From contig NZ_QGTX01000001.1 in assembly GCF_003182485.1 (NCBI RefSeq), positions 2,496,001-2,560,000 on the forward strand: a stretch of 64,000 nucleotides of DNA, given 5' to 3'. A program made the position numbers and the translations under genes. Under the pieces are notes generated by a model, which saw only the letters and a program-made list of their open reading frames with translations, was not told where the DNA came from and searched no databases. The stretch comes from Geodermatophilus normandii (lineage in GTDB: Bacteria > Actinomycetota > Actinomycetes > Mycobacteriales > Geodermatophilaceae). This document shows positions 17,808-25,475 of the stretch, piece by piece; the stretch's first letter is position 1; every line of letters starts with the position of its first letter.

Positions 17808-19124
17808 ATGGCCTCCATCGAGATGCGCAACATCGTCAAGCAGTACGGCGACGGCTACCCGGCCGTCAACGACGTCAGCCTCGACATCGCCGACGGCGAG
17901 TTCATGATCCTGGTCGGCCCGTCCGGCTGCGGGAAGTCCACCCTGCTGCGGATGATCGTCGGGCTGGAGGACATCACCAGCGGCGACATGGTCATCGGCG
18001 GCAAGCGGGTCAACGACCTCGCCCCGCGCGAGCGCAACCTGTCGATGGTCTTCCAGAACTACGCGCTCTACCCGCACATGACGGTGTTCGAGAACATCGC
18101 CTTCCCGCTGCGGCTGTCCAAGACGCCCGACGACGAGGTCCGCCGCCGCGTCATGGAAGCCTCCGACGTCCTCGAGCTCAAGGAGCACCTGGAGCGCAAG
18201 CCGGCCAACCTCTCCGGTGGCCAGCGCCAGCGGGTGGCCATGGGCCGGGCGATCGTGCGGCAGGCCGAGGCGTTCCTCTTCGACGAGCCGCTGTCCAACC
18301 TCGACGCCAAGCTGCGCGGACAGATGCGCACCGAGATCTCCCGCCTGCAGCGCCGGCTCGGCATCACCACCGTCTACGTCACCCACGACCAGACCGAGGC
18401 GATGACCCTCGGCGACCGGGTCTGCGTCCTGCGCAAGGGCAAGATCCAGCAGGTCGCCTCGCCGCGCGAGCTGTACGAGCAGCCGGTCAACCTGTTCGTC
18501 GCCGGGTTCATCGGCTCGCCGCCGATGAACTTCCTGCCCGCCACGCTGGAGGGCACCACCCTGCAGACGCCGTTCGGGCCGGTCACCCTCGACGAGCAGC
18601 GGGCCGCGGCCGTCCGCGGCCGGGACCTGCTGCTGGTGGGCATCCGCCCGGAGTACTTCGAGGACGCGTCGCTGGTCGACGAGGCCAAGCGGCCGGTCGG
18701 GTCGGTGTTCCGCGCCCGGGTCGACGTCACCGAGTGGCTCGGGGACTCGCAGTACGCCTACATCCCCTACGAGGCGCCGGAGGCGATCACCGCCCAGCTG
18801 CGCGACCTGTCCCGGGAGCTGGACTCCGAGGAGCTGCGCACCCAGGCGATCGTGTCCATCGACTCCACGAGCCGGATCCGCGAGGGCCGGGAGGCGGAGT
18901 TCTGGCTCGACAGCCGGAAGATCCACGTCTTCGACCCGCAGACCGGCGAGAACCTCACCCGTGACGCGGAGGCCGGCGCCCGGCTGACGCAGATGGCCAC
19001 CGAGGACCGGGTGGAGCAGGTCGAGCACGCGCAGGCCACCGGGCAGACCGTCGGCTCCAGCATGATGGGCGGCTCGTCCGGGACGTCCGGACCGTCCGGG
19101 GCGCACCGCTCCGGCGCCGCGTAA
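17808..19124 (+). CDS. sugC: ABC transporter ATP-binding protein (SugC/MsmK/UgpC type)
   Basis: A 438-residue ATPase driving the sugar importer. Walker A is GPSGCGKST, the signature LSGGQRQRVAMGRAI, Walker B FLFDEPLSNLD, and the switch histidine lies in VTHDQTEAM. The C-terminal TOBE/OB regulatory domain (from about residue 240) is that of importers handling glucosides. About 50 extra residues at the end are Gly/Ser-rich and look disordered (MMGGSSGTSGPSGAHRSG), longer than usual. It lies 11 bases before the GH13 gene. Confidence 0.9.
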   Translation: MASIEMRNIVKQYGDGYPAVNDVSLDIADGEFMILVGPSGCGKSTLLRMIVGLEDITSGDMVIGGKRVNDLAPRERNLSMVFQNYALYPHMTVFENIAFPLRLSKTPDDEVRRRVMEASDVLELKEHLERKPANLSGGQRQRVAMGRAIVRQAEAFLFDEPLSNLDAKLRGQMRTEISRLQRRLGITTVYVTHDQTEAMTLGDRVCVLRKGKIQQVASPRELYEQPVNLFVAGFIGSPPMNFLPATLEGTTLQTPFGPVTLDEQRAAAVRGRDLLLVGIRPEYFEDASLVDEAKRPVGSVFRARVDVTEWLGDSQYAYIPYEAPEAITAQLRDLSRELDSEELRTQAIVSIDSTSRIREGREAEFWLDSRKIHVFDPQTGENLTRDAEAGARLTQMATEDRVEQVEHAQATGQTVGSSMMGGSSGTSGPSGAHRSGAA

Positions 19125-19135
19125 GGGCTCCGTCC

Positions 19136-20764
19136 GTGGACCACCGCCGTCCGTGGTGGCGGACGGCGGTGGTCTACGAGGTCTACCTGCGCAGCTTCGC
19201 CGACGGCACGGGGGACGGGCTCGGCGACGTCCCCGGCCTGCGCAGCCGGCTGCCGTACCTGGCCGACCTGGGTGTCGACGCGCTGTGGGTCACGCCCTGG
19301 TACCCCTCGCCGATGGCCGACGGCGGCTACGACGTCGTCGACCACCGCGACGTCGACCCGCGCTTCGGGACCCTCGCCGACGTCGACGCGCTCCTGGTCG
19401 ACGCCCACGCGCTGGGGCTGCGCGTCGTGGTCGACCTGGTCGCCAACCACACCTCGGCCGAGCACCCGTGGTTCCGGGCGGCACTGGCCGCGGGCCCCGG
19501 GGCGCCCGAGCGGTCGCGGTACTTCTTCCGCGACGGTCGGGCGGGCGGCAGCGCGCCGCCCAACGACTGGATCAGCGCCTTCGGCGGCCCGGCCTGGACG
19601 CGGGTGACCGGACCCGGCGGCCCGGAGCAGTGGTACCTGCACCTGTTCGCCCCGGAGCAGCCCGACCTGGACTGGACCTCCCCGGAGGTGCGGGAGGAGT
19701 TCGACGGGATCGTGCGCTCCTGGCTCGACCGCGGGGTCGACGGGATCCGCGTCGACGCCGCCCCGGCCCTGGCGAAGATCCCCGGCCTGCCCGACGCGGG
19801 GCACCCGCCCGGTGCCTCGTTCGCGAGCAGCGAGTGGGTCGGCAACCCGCACTGGGACGTCGACGAGGTGCACGAGGTCTTCCGGCGCTGGCGCCGGATC
19901 GGCGACAGCTACGACGGCGACCGGCTGTTCGTCTCCGAGGCCGTCGTCAACGGCCCGGAACGGCTGGCCCGCTACGTCCGCCCCGACGAGCTGCACACCA
20001 CCTTCAACTTCGACTACCTCAAGGCCCCGTGGGACGCGCGGGCGCTGCGGAGGGTGGTCGACGGGACGCTGGCCGCGCTGGCCCCGGTCGGTGCCCCGGC
20101 CACCTGGGTGCTGTCCAGCCACGACGAGACCCGGCACGTCACCCGGTTCGGCCGGGCGCACAGCGGCGCCGCGGTCATGGGGTTCGACGACGCCGCGCCG
20201 GCCGACCTCGCCCTGGGACTGCGCCGCGCCCGCGCCGCTGCACTGCTCACGCTGGCGCTGCCGGGCGGGGCCTACCTGTACCAGGGGGAGGAGCTCGGCC
20301 TGCCCGAGGTCGAGGACCTGCCCGCCGACGCGCTGCAGGACCCGACGTGGGAGCGGTCCGGGCACACGGCACGCGGGCGGGACGGCTGCCGCGTGCCGCT
20401 GCCGTGGTCCGGGAACGCGCCGCCGTTCGGGTTCGCCCCGGACGGCGTGACGCCGTGGCTGCCGCAGCCCGCGTCGTGGGCGTCGCTGACCGCGGCGGCG
20501 CAGGACGCGGACCCGGCGTCGACGCTGTCGCTGTACCGGGCCGCGCTGCGGCTGCGCCGGCAGCTGCTGTCGGAGGAGCCGCTCAGCTGGCTCGACCTGG
20601 GCGGGGACGTCCTGGCCTTCGACCGGGGTGCGGCGCTGCGCTGCGTCGTCAACCTGTCCGCCCGGCCGGTCCCGCTGGCCGGGCTGGGGCGGCCGCTGCT
20701 CACCAGCGAGGCGGCCGGGGACGCGCTGGCGCCGGACGCCGCCGCCTGGCTGGCGCCCGGCTAG
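19136..20764 (+). CDS. GH13 alpha-glucosidase family enzyme
   Basis: A 542-residue cytoplasmic glycoside hydrolase. Conserved GH13 regions: DLVANHTS, GIRVDAAP (nucleophile about D206), LFVSEAVV (acid/base about E268) and SSHDETRH (about D329). VYEVYLRSFADGTGDGLGDVPGLRSRLPYLADLGVDALWVTPWYPSPMADGGYDVVDH is typical of oligo-1,6-glucosidase/trehalose-hydrolysing relatives. It probably cleaves imported alpha-glucosides to glucose; the exact bond is uncertain. No signal peptide. GTG start 11 bases after sugC. Its stop overlaps the stop of the convergent kinase gene in the palindrome CTAG. Confidence 0.86.
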   Translation: MDHRRPWWRTAVVYEVYLRSFADGTGDGLGDVPGLRSRLPYLADLGVDALWVTPWYPSPMADGGYDVVDHRDVDPRFGTLADVDALLVDAHALGLRVVVDLVANHTSAEHPWFRAALAAGPGAPERSRYFFRDGRAGGSAPPNDWISAFGGPAWTRVTGPGGPEQWYLHLFAPEQPDLDWTSPEVREEFDGIVRSWLDRGVDGIRVDAAPALAKIPGLPDAGHPPGASFASSEWVGNPHWDVDEVHEVFRRWRRIGDSYDGDRLFVSEAVVNGPERLARYVRPDELHTTFNFDYLKAPWDARALRRVVDGTLAALAPVGAPATWVLSSHDETRHVTRFGRAHSGAAVMGFDDAAPADLALGLRRARAAALLTLALPGGAYLYQGEELGLPEVEDLPADALQDPTWERSGHTARGRDGCRVPLPWSGNAPPFGFAPDGVTPWLPQPASWASLTAAAQDADPASTLSLYRAALRLRRQLLSEEPLSWLDLGGDVLAFDRGAALRCVVNLSARPVPLAGLGRPLLTSEAAGDALAPDAAAWLAPG

Positions 20765-21777
20765 CCCCGCTGCTGCTTGGCGGCGGCCAGGTCGGCGGCG
20801 GTCGGCGGGTCCGCGCCCACCCGGGTGCAGTTGAGCGCGGCGACGAGCGCGGCGTCGTCGACCACGGCGAGCAGGTCGCCGTCGGAGAGGGCCTCCAGCG
20901 CGGCGCGGGTGGTGACCCCGGCGGCGAGCAACCCCGCGAACAGGCCGGCGGCGAGCGAGTCACCGGCGCCGACGGTGTCGGCCACGGTCACCCGCGGCGG
21001 CTCCCGGTGCAGCAGGGGACGGCCGGGACGGGCGATCCGCAGCGGCGCCCCGCCGTCGGTGAGCAGCACCAGCGCCGGCCCGCGCGCGGCCCAGCGCCGG
21101 GCGGCGCCGTCGAGGTCGGCGGTGTCCGGTTCGAGCCAGGCGAGGTCCTCGGCACTGACCTTGACGAGGTCGGCGACGGCGACCAGCCGGTCCAGCCGGC
21201 TGCGCACCCCGTCGGGGTCGTTCCCGAGCGCGGCACCGACCGGGCCCCCGGCGAGCATGGGGCGCAGGTTGGGGTCGACGCTCACCAGCGCCGTGCCGGC
21301 CAGCCGCTCGGCCAGCCGCGCGATCGCGTCACTGCCCGGCGGGGTCCACGAGGAGATCGAGCCGACGTGCAGCACCGCCGTGGCGGGAGGCAGCACGGCG
21401 GCCAGCTCCTCGTCGGTCCACTGCCAGTCGGCGGCGCCCTGGACGTGGAAGCCGTAGTCCGGCGACCCGTCCGGCCCCAGCCCCACGACGGCGAGGCTCA
21501 CCGGCTCGGTCGCCGGCACGAAGCCGCGGGTGTCGACGCCGGAGAGCTCGGCGTGCCGCCGCAGTGCCGAGGCGAGCGGGCCGCTGCCCAGGCGGGCGAG
21601 CAGCGCCACCGGGGCGCCCAGCCGGCCGGCGGCGACGGCGACGTTGAGCGCGTTGCCGCCCGGCCGCGCGACGTACTGCGGCGCGGTGCCCTCCGGCCCG
21701 GCGTCGGCACCGGGGACGGGGAGCAGGTCGACGACGAGCTCGCCGAGGACGGTGAGCGTGGGGACGGCGCTGTCCAT
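20761..21777 (-). CDS. PfkB-family sugar kinase (fructokinase/ribokinase-like)
   Basis: A 338-residue cytoplasmic kinase. The N-terminal PfkB signature region reads [26 protein letters not shown], and the C-terminal catalytic motif is [16 protein letters not shown] with its aspartate base. The substrate is not readable; fructose is likely from neighbours and general likeness. ATG 21777 is preceded on this strand by TAGGGT and 6 bases, fitting a leaderless transcript. It converges on the GH13 gene with stops sharing CTAG, and is divergent from pspA. Confidence 0.85.
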   Translation of the reverse strand: MDSAVPTLTVLGELVVDLLPVPGADAGPEGTAPQYVARPGGNALNVAVAAGRLGAPVALLARLGSGPLASALRRHAELSGVDTRGFVPATEPVSLAVVGLGPDGSPDYGFHVQGAADWQWTDEELAAVLPPATAVLHVGSISSWTPPGSDAIARLAERLAGTALVSVDPNLRPMLAGGPVGAALGNDPDGVRSRLDRLVAVADLVKVSAEDLAWLEPDTADLDGAARRWAARGPALVLLTDGGAPLRIARPGRPLLHREPPRVTVADTVGAGDSLAAGLFAGLLAAGVTTRAALEALSDGDLLAVVDDAALVAALNCTRVGADPPTAADLAAAKQQRG

Positions 21778-21820
21778 CGGACGACCCTAGCCCGGACGGC
21801 CGGGGCGCTCCGGGCATCCC

Positions 21821-21851
21821 CGGACGGGGGACGCCGGGCGGACGGGGGACG
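21821..21851. repeat. 13-bp direct repeat upstream of pspA
   Basis: CGGACGGGGGACG occurs at 21821-21833 and 21839-21851, 18 bases apart start to start, in the kinase-pspA intergenic region. It may be a regulator site; it does not look like the published ClgR palindrome. Confidence 0.4.
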
Positions 21852-21971
21852 TCCCTGTTGGCCGGGACACCGGTCCTGCTGGGACGATGGCGGGGAGGAC
21901 CGCCGCCGGGAGGTGGTGGTCGGTCGGCCAGGATGCGGCGCGGGACGCGCGCCGGAGCAGGAGGAGCCACC

Positions 21972-22802
21972 ATGCCCAACCCGATCGTCAAGCTCTGGCG
22001 GTACCTGACCGCGTCGGCCAACGCGCAGATCGACCAGCGGGCGGACCCGAAGATCCAGATCCAGCAGGCGATCGAGGCCGAGCAGCAGCGGCACCAGGCG
22101 CTGGCCAACCAGGCCGCCGCGGTCCTCGGCAACCAGCGGCAGCTGGAGATGCGGCTCAACCGGCAGCTCGGCGAGGTGGAGAAGCTGCAGGCCTCCGCCC
22201 GCCAGGCGCTGGTGCTCTCCGACCAGTCCCGCGGCCGGGGCGACGCGGCCAAGGCCGCCGAGTACGAGCAGGCCGCGCAGGCCTTCGCCACCCAGCTGGT
22301 GGCCGCCGAGCAGGCTATGGAGGACCTCAAGCGCAGTCACGACGAGGCGCTGCAGGCCGCCGAGCAGGCGCGCGGTGCCGTCGAGCAGAGCCGGATGCGG
22401 CTGCAGACCACGCTGGCCGAGCGCACCAAGCTGATGAGCCAGCTCGAGCAGGCCAAGATGCAGGAGCACGTGGCCGCCTCGATGCGCCAGGTCAACGAGC
22501 TGTCGGCGCCGGGCAACACGCCGAGCCTGGCGGAGGTCCGCGACAAGATCGAGGCGCGCTACGCCAACGCCCTCGGACAGGCCGAGCTCGCCCAGACCTC
22601 GGTCGAGGGCCGCATGCTCGAGGTGCAGAAGGCGACCCTCGACGTCGCCGGTGCCTCCCGGCTGGAGCAGATCCGCGCCGGCATGGGCGGGCAGACCGCC
22701 GTCGAGGGGGGCACCGGTGCCGCCGGCGCGATCGGCCCGGGGACGTCGTCGCCGTCGTTCGAGAAGACCGAGCAGGCGGCGCACCGCCCCGAGAACGCCT
22801 GA
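21972..22802 (+). CDS. pspA: PspA/IM30 family envelope-stress protein
   Basis: A 276-residue, almost wholly coiled-coil ESCRT-III-like protein that binds stressed membranes. It has the typical start [36 protein letters not shown], many heptads through the middle ([13 protein letters not shown]-type runs), and a Gly-rich tail. ATG 21972 has GAGGAG 5 bases upstream; the open frame continues to 21858 but that part is not PspA-like. In mycobacteria the homologous gene directly follows clgR and is under its control; here they are separated. A strong hairpin follows. Confidence 0.9.
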   Translation: MPNPIVKLWRYLTASANAQIDQRADPKIQIQQAIEAEQQRHQALANQAAAVLGNQRQLEMRLNRQLGEVEKLQASARQALVLSDQSRGRGDAAKAAEYEQAAQAFATQLVAAEQAMEDLKRSHDEALQAAEQARGAVEQSRMRLQTTLAERTKLMSQLEQAKMQEHVAASMRQVNELSAPGNTPSLAEVRDKIEARYANALGQAELAQTSVEGRMLEVQKATLDVAGASRLEQIRAGMGGQTAVEGGTGAAGAIGPGTSSPSFEKTEQAAHRPENA

Positions 22803-22807
22803 CCCCT

Positions 22808-22847
22808 CACCGCGGGCCCGGTTCCCACGGGGACCGGGCCCGCGGTG
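22808..22847 (+). terminator. terminator of pspA
   Basis: A 15-bp perfect stem (22808-22822 pairing 22833-22847, core CGCGGGCCCGGT / ACCGGGCCCGCG) with a 10-base loop, 6 bases after the pspA stop and before the convergent nei2 end. Confidence 0.75.
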
Positions 22848-22885
22848 TCTCAGTGGCGGTGTCTCAGTGGCGGTGTCTCAGGTGG
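22844..22885. repeat. 14-bp tandem repeat at the nei2 stop
   Basis: GGTGTCTCAGTGGC occurs twice exactly (22844-22857, 22858-22871), and a third copy has one inserted base. Each copy contains TCA; the third supplies the nei2 stop codon on the minus strand. Confidence 0.7.
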
Positions 22886-23732
22886 CGCTGGTCAGCGGCT
22901 GCGGGTGGTCGGGCTCGCCCGTGCGGGCCAGCGGGTCGACGGGCGCGTCGGTGGCCTGGCAGGTCGGGCACCAGTAGGTGATCCGCTCCTGCAGGTCCGG
23001 GCCCTGGTCGCCGCGCAGGATCGGGGTGCTGCACCGGTAGCAGGGCTTGTCCTTGCGGCCGTAGACCCAGTGGTCGCGTCCGCGGCGCAGGTCACCGGTG
23101 GTGCTCTGCTCGGGGCGGTCGCGGTTGGCCAGCATGAGCGCGCGGGTCCGCTCGACCAGCCCGGGGAGGTCCTCGACGTCGGCCACCCGCATCCACGGGT
23201 GCACGCGGCAGACGAACAACCCCTCGACCTTGTAGAGGTTGCCCGGTCCGCACAGGTTGCGCTGGTCGAGGATCGCGACGCCGATCTGCTCGTCGGGGTG
23301 CGACCGCAGCCGGCGCAGCGCCTCGTCGAGGTCCCAGTCCGGGCCGAGGACGTCGGGACCGAGGTGGCCGACGACGGAACCCTCGTCCTCGGTGCGGACC
23401 ATCGCGACGTCGTGCAGCCGGTAGCCGACGCAGTCCCACTGGTCGGTCGCGAGGATCGCCCGGATCGAGAACGCCGGCCCGCCGCGCCACCGGGTGCCCG
23501 TGCGGTAGATGTGCCAGCTGCCGTCCATCCGGTAGTGGGTGCGCAGCGTCCAGCCGTCGGTGAACCGGGTGAGCATGTGCTTGCCGCGGGGGACGACCTC
23601 GCCGACCGTGCGGCCCCGGAGGTCGGTCGCGGCCAGCTGCGGCACCCGGAGCTCGCCGCGGCGCAGCGTCTGGCCGGCCAGCGCGGTGTTCATCCGCTTG
23701 GCCGCCAGCCAGACGGTGTCTCCCTCGGGCAC
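22878..23732 (-). CDS. nei2: endonuclease VIII / DNA glycosylase Nei2
   Basis: A 284-residue base-excision-repair glycosylase/AP lyase of the Fpg/Nei family, removing oxidised bases. The family needs proline right after the initiator methionine: GTG 23732 gives M-PEGDTVWLAAKRM (P2, E3). The open frame continues ten residues further, but those would bury the proline. The H2TH region includes LDQRNLCGPGNLYKVEGLF. The C-terminal zinc finger has CYRCSTPI and WCPTCQ. GACAAT lies 6 bases before the GTG (leaderless pattern). In Mycobacterium tuberculosis nei2 and lhr are neighbours; here lhr is 2 kb away on the same strand. Confidence 0.92.
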   Translation of the reverse strand: MPEGDTVWLAAKRMNTALAGQTLRRGELRVPQLAATDLRGRTVGEVVPRGKHMLTRFTDGWTLRTHYRMDGSWHIYRTGTRWRGGPAFSIRAILATDQWDCVGYRLHDVAMVRTEDEGSVVGHLGPDVLGPDWDLDEALRRLRSHPDEQIGVAILDQRNLCGPGNLYKVEGLFVCRVHPWMRVADVEDLPGLVERTRALMLANRDRPEQSTTGDLRRGRDHWVYGRKDKPCYRCSTPILRGDQGPDLQERITYWCPTCQATDAPVDPLARTGEPDHPQPLTSAT

Positions 23733-23890
23733 GTCCCCATTGTCCTCGGTGACCGTGTCCACGGCCCCCTGGCCGGGTCCGCCGCGAGCACGCGAACGGT
23801 GGGGGGCAGGGGTCCTCCGACTGCTCGGAGGCGAGGGACGTCACGCCCGGGGGCGGGAAGCACGCCGGGCGCCGCGGCGCTGCAGGACCC

Positions 23891-24475
23891 GTGCAGCGCC
23901 GTCCCGCCTCCGCCAGCACCACCCCCGCGCACCTGACCGCGGCCGGTGAGCCGGTGACCGTGACCGTCGCCCGCGACGTGCGGCCCGAGCAGCGCGAGGC
24001 GTTCGAGCGCTGGGCCGACGAGATCCTCGGTCTGGCCGCCGGCTTCGCGGGCAACCTGGGCACGAGCCTGCTGCGGCCGGGCCCCGGGTCGACCCGCTAC
24101 CACCTGGTCTACCGCTTCGCCGACGGCGAGTCGCTGGCCCGCTGGGAGCGCTCGACCGAGCGGCAGGAGGCACTGTCACGCGTCGAGCACCTCTCCGACG
24201 GCGCCGACTACGCCCGCGTCGCCGGGCTGGACAGCTTCTTCACCGCACTGACCCCGCCGCGGCCGGGTCCACGCTGGCGGCTGACCGTGCTGACGATCGC
24301 CGTCGTCTTCGCGATCACGCTGGCCTTCCAGCTGCTCGTGGCCCCGCACGTGGCGTCCTGGCCGCTGCCGGCCCGGCTGCTGCTGTCGGCGACGATCGTC
24401 GTGGTGCTGCTCGGGCAGGTCGTCATGCCGCGGCTGTCGCGCTGGCTCGCGCCCTGGCTGCGCGGCCGGCGCTGA
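23891..24475 (+). CDS. antibiotic biosynthesis monooxygenase-domain protein with membrane tail
   Basis: 194 residues. The N-terminal part (about 20-120) looks like an ABM/dimeric alpha-beta barrel (VTVTVARDVRPEQREAFERWADEIL, then RYHLVYRFADGESLARWERS). Two membrane helices follow (LTVLTIAVVFAITLAFQLLVAP and LLLSATIVVVLLGQVVMPRLSRWL). This architecture recurs in actinobacteria and cyanobacteria; no reaction is established. GTG 23891 is the first start; an internal GTG is possible. It is convergent with the cold-shock gene. Confidence 0.72.
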   Translation: MQRRPASASTTPAHLTAAGEPVTVTVARDVRPEQREAFERWADEILGLAAGFAGNLGTSLLRPGPGSTRYHLVYRFADGESLARWERSTERQEALSRVEHLSDGADYARVAGLDSFFTALTPPRPGPRWRLTVLTIAVVFAITLAFQLLVAPHVASWPLPARLLLSATIVVVLLGQVVMPRLSRWLAPWLRGRR

Positions 24476-24550
24476 GGCCCCCGACCCGGAGCCGGGCCGC
24501 GGTGCGCCTGCGGGCCCCCCGCGAGGAGCGGACGGCCCGCGGCCGCTGAC

Positions 24551-25393
24551 TCAGTCCAGCGGGCGGACGCCGCTGGCGCTGGTGCCGCGCGCGCCGGAGG
24601 TGCGGGTGAAGGCGACCCGCTGGCCCTCCTCGAGCTCGCGGAACCCGCCGTCGTCGGCGATCTCGGAGAAGTGCACGAAGACGTCGTCGCCGCCGTCGTC
24701 GGGGGTGATGAACCCGAAGCCCTTGTCCGCGTTGAACCACTGCACGGTGCCCTGGGCGTCACCGCCGGCGTCCCCGCCGGAGTCCCCGCGGGGCGCGCGG
24801 GCGGGGCGCTGGTCGCGGCCGCCACGGTCGTCGCGCCGGTCGTCGCGCCGGTCGTCACGGCGCTCGCGGGGGGCGGGGCGGTCGGCGCCGCGGCGCGGCA
24901 GCGAGGGCAGCAGGCGCACCGCGTCCGCCTGCAGCCCGCGCGGACCCTCCACCAGCTCGAACTCGACCCGGTCGCCCTCCTCGAGGTCGCCGCCGCGGGT
25001 CACCGCGGAGACGTGCACGAAGACGTCCTCGGGGACGATGAAGCCGAAGCCGCGGTCGGCGTCGTAGCGGGCCACGGTGCCCTGCACGACCAGGCCGCGC
25101 GGAGCGCGCGCGCCCCGGCTCCGGTCGTCGCGCCCGCCCCGGTCGTCCCGCCCGCCGCGGTCGTCGCGGCCGCCCCGCGGGGCGCCGCCCACCGGGCGCA
25201 CCCGGTCGGCCTGCGGGCCGCGCGGGCCCTCGGTGGCGTCGAAGTCGACGCTCTGGCCCTCCTGGAGGGTCCGGAAGCCACCGGTGTCCTCGATGGCCGA
25301 GAAGTGCACGAAGACGTCGTCCCCGCCGTCCTGGGGCTCGATGAACCCGAAGCCCTTGTCCGCGTCGAACCAGCGGACCGTTCCGGCTGCCAT
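24551..25393 (-). CDS. protein with three cold-shock domains joined by Arg/Asp/Gly-rich linkers
   Basis: 280 residues. CSD1 (about 1-69) has RNP1 KGFGFI at 13-18 and RNP2 VFVHF at 27-31. A linker with [14 protein letters not shown] repeats follows. CSD2 (about 103-163) has [12 protein letters not shown] and VFVHV, lacks the DGGDD loop, and has Tyr in place of the RNA-stacking Trp. A second linker has [18 protein letters not shown]3 (about 213-280) has [11 protein letters not shown] and VFVHF. Cold-shock proteins are normally single domains of about 67 residues that melt RNA structure. The linkers resemble RGG-like disordered RNA-binding tails. ATG start; no cold-shock-type long leader (only about 80 bases to lhr). 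Confidence 0.85.
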   Translation of the reverse strand: MAAGTVRWFDADKGFGFIEPQDGGDDVFVHFSAIEDTGGFRTLQEGQSVDFDATEGPRGPQADRVRPVGGAPRGGRDDRGGRDDRGGRDDRSRGARAPRGLVVQGTVARYDADRGFGFIVPEDVFVHVSAVTRGGDLEEGDRVEFELVEGPRGLQADAVRLLPSLPRRGADRPAPRERRDDRRDDRRDDRGGRDQRPARAPRGDSGGDAGGDAQGTVQWFNADKGFGFITPDDGGDDVFVHFSEIADDGGFRELEEGQRVAFTRTSGARGTSASGVRPLD

Positions 25394-25475
25394 GTCAGTT
25401 CCCTCAATCCCTCGTCACTGCGACGTTCCACGGTACGCGGGACCCCGGCGCCCCCGGCCGGTCGGCCGCAGGGGC

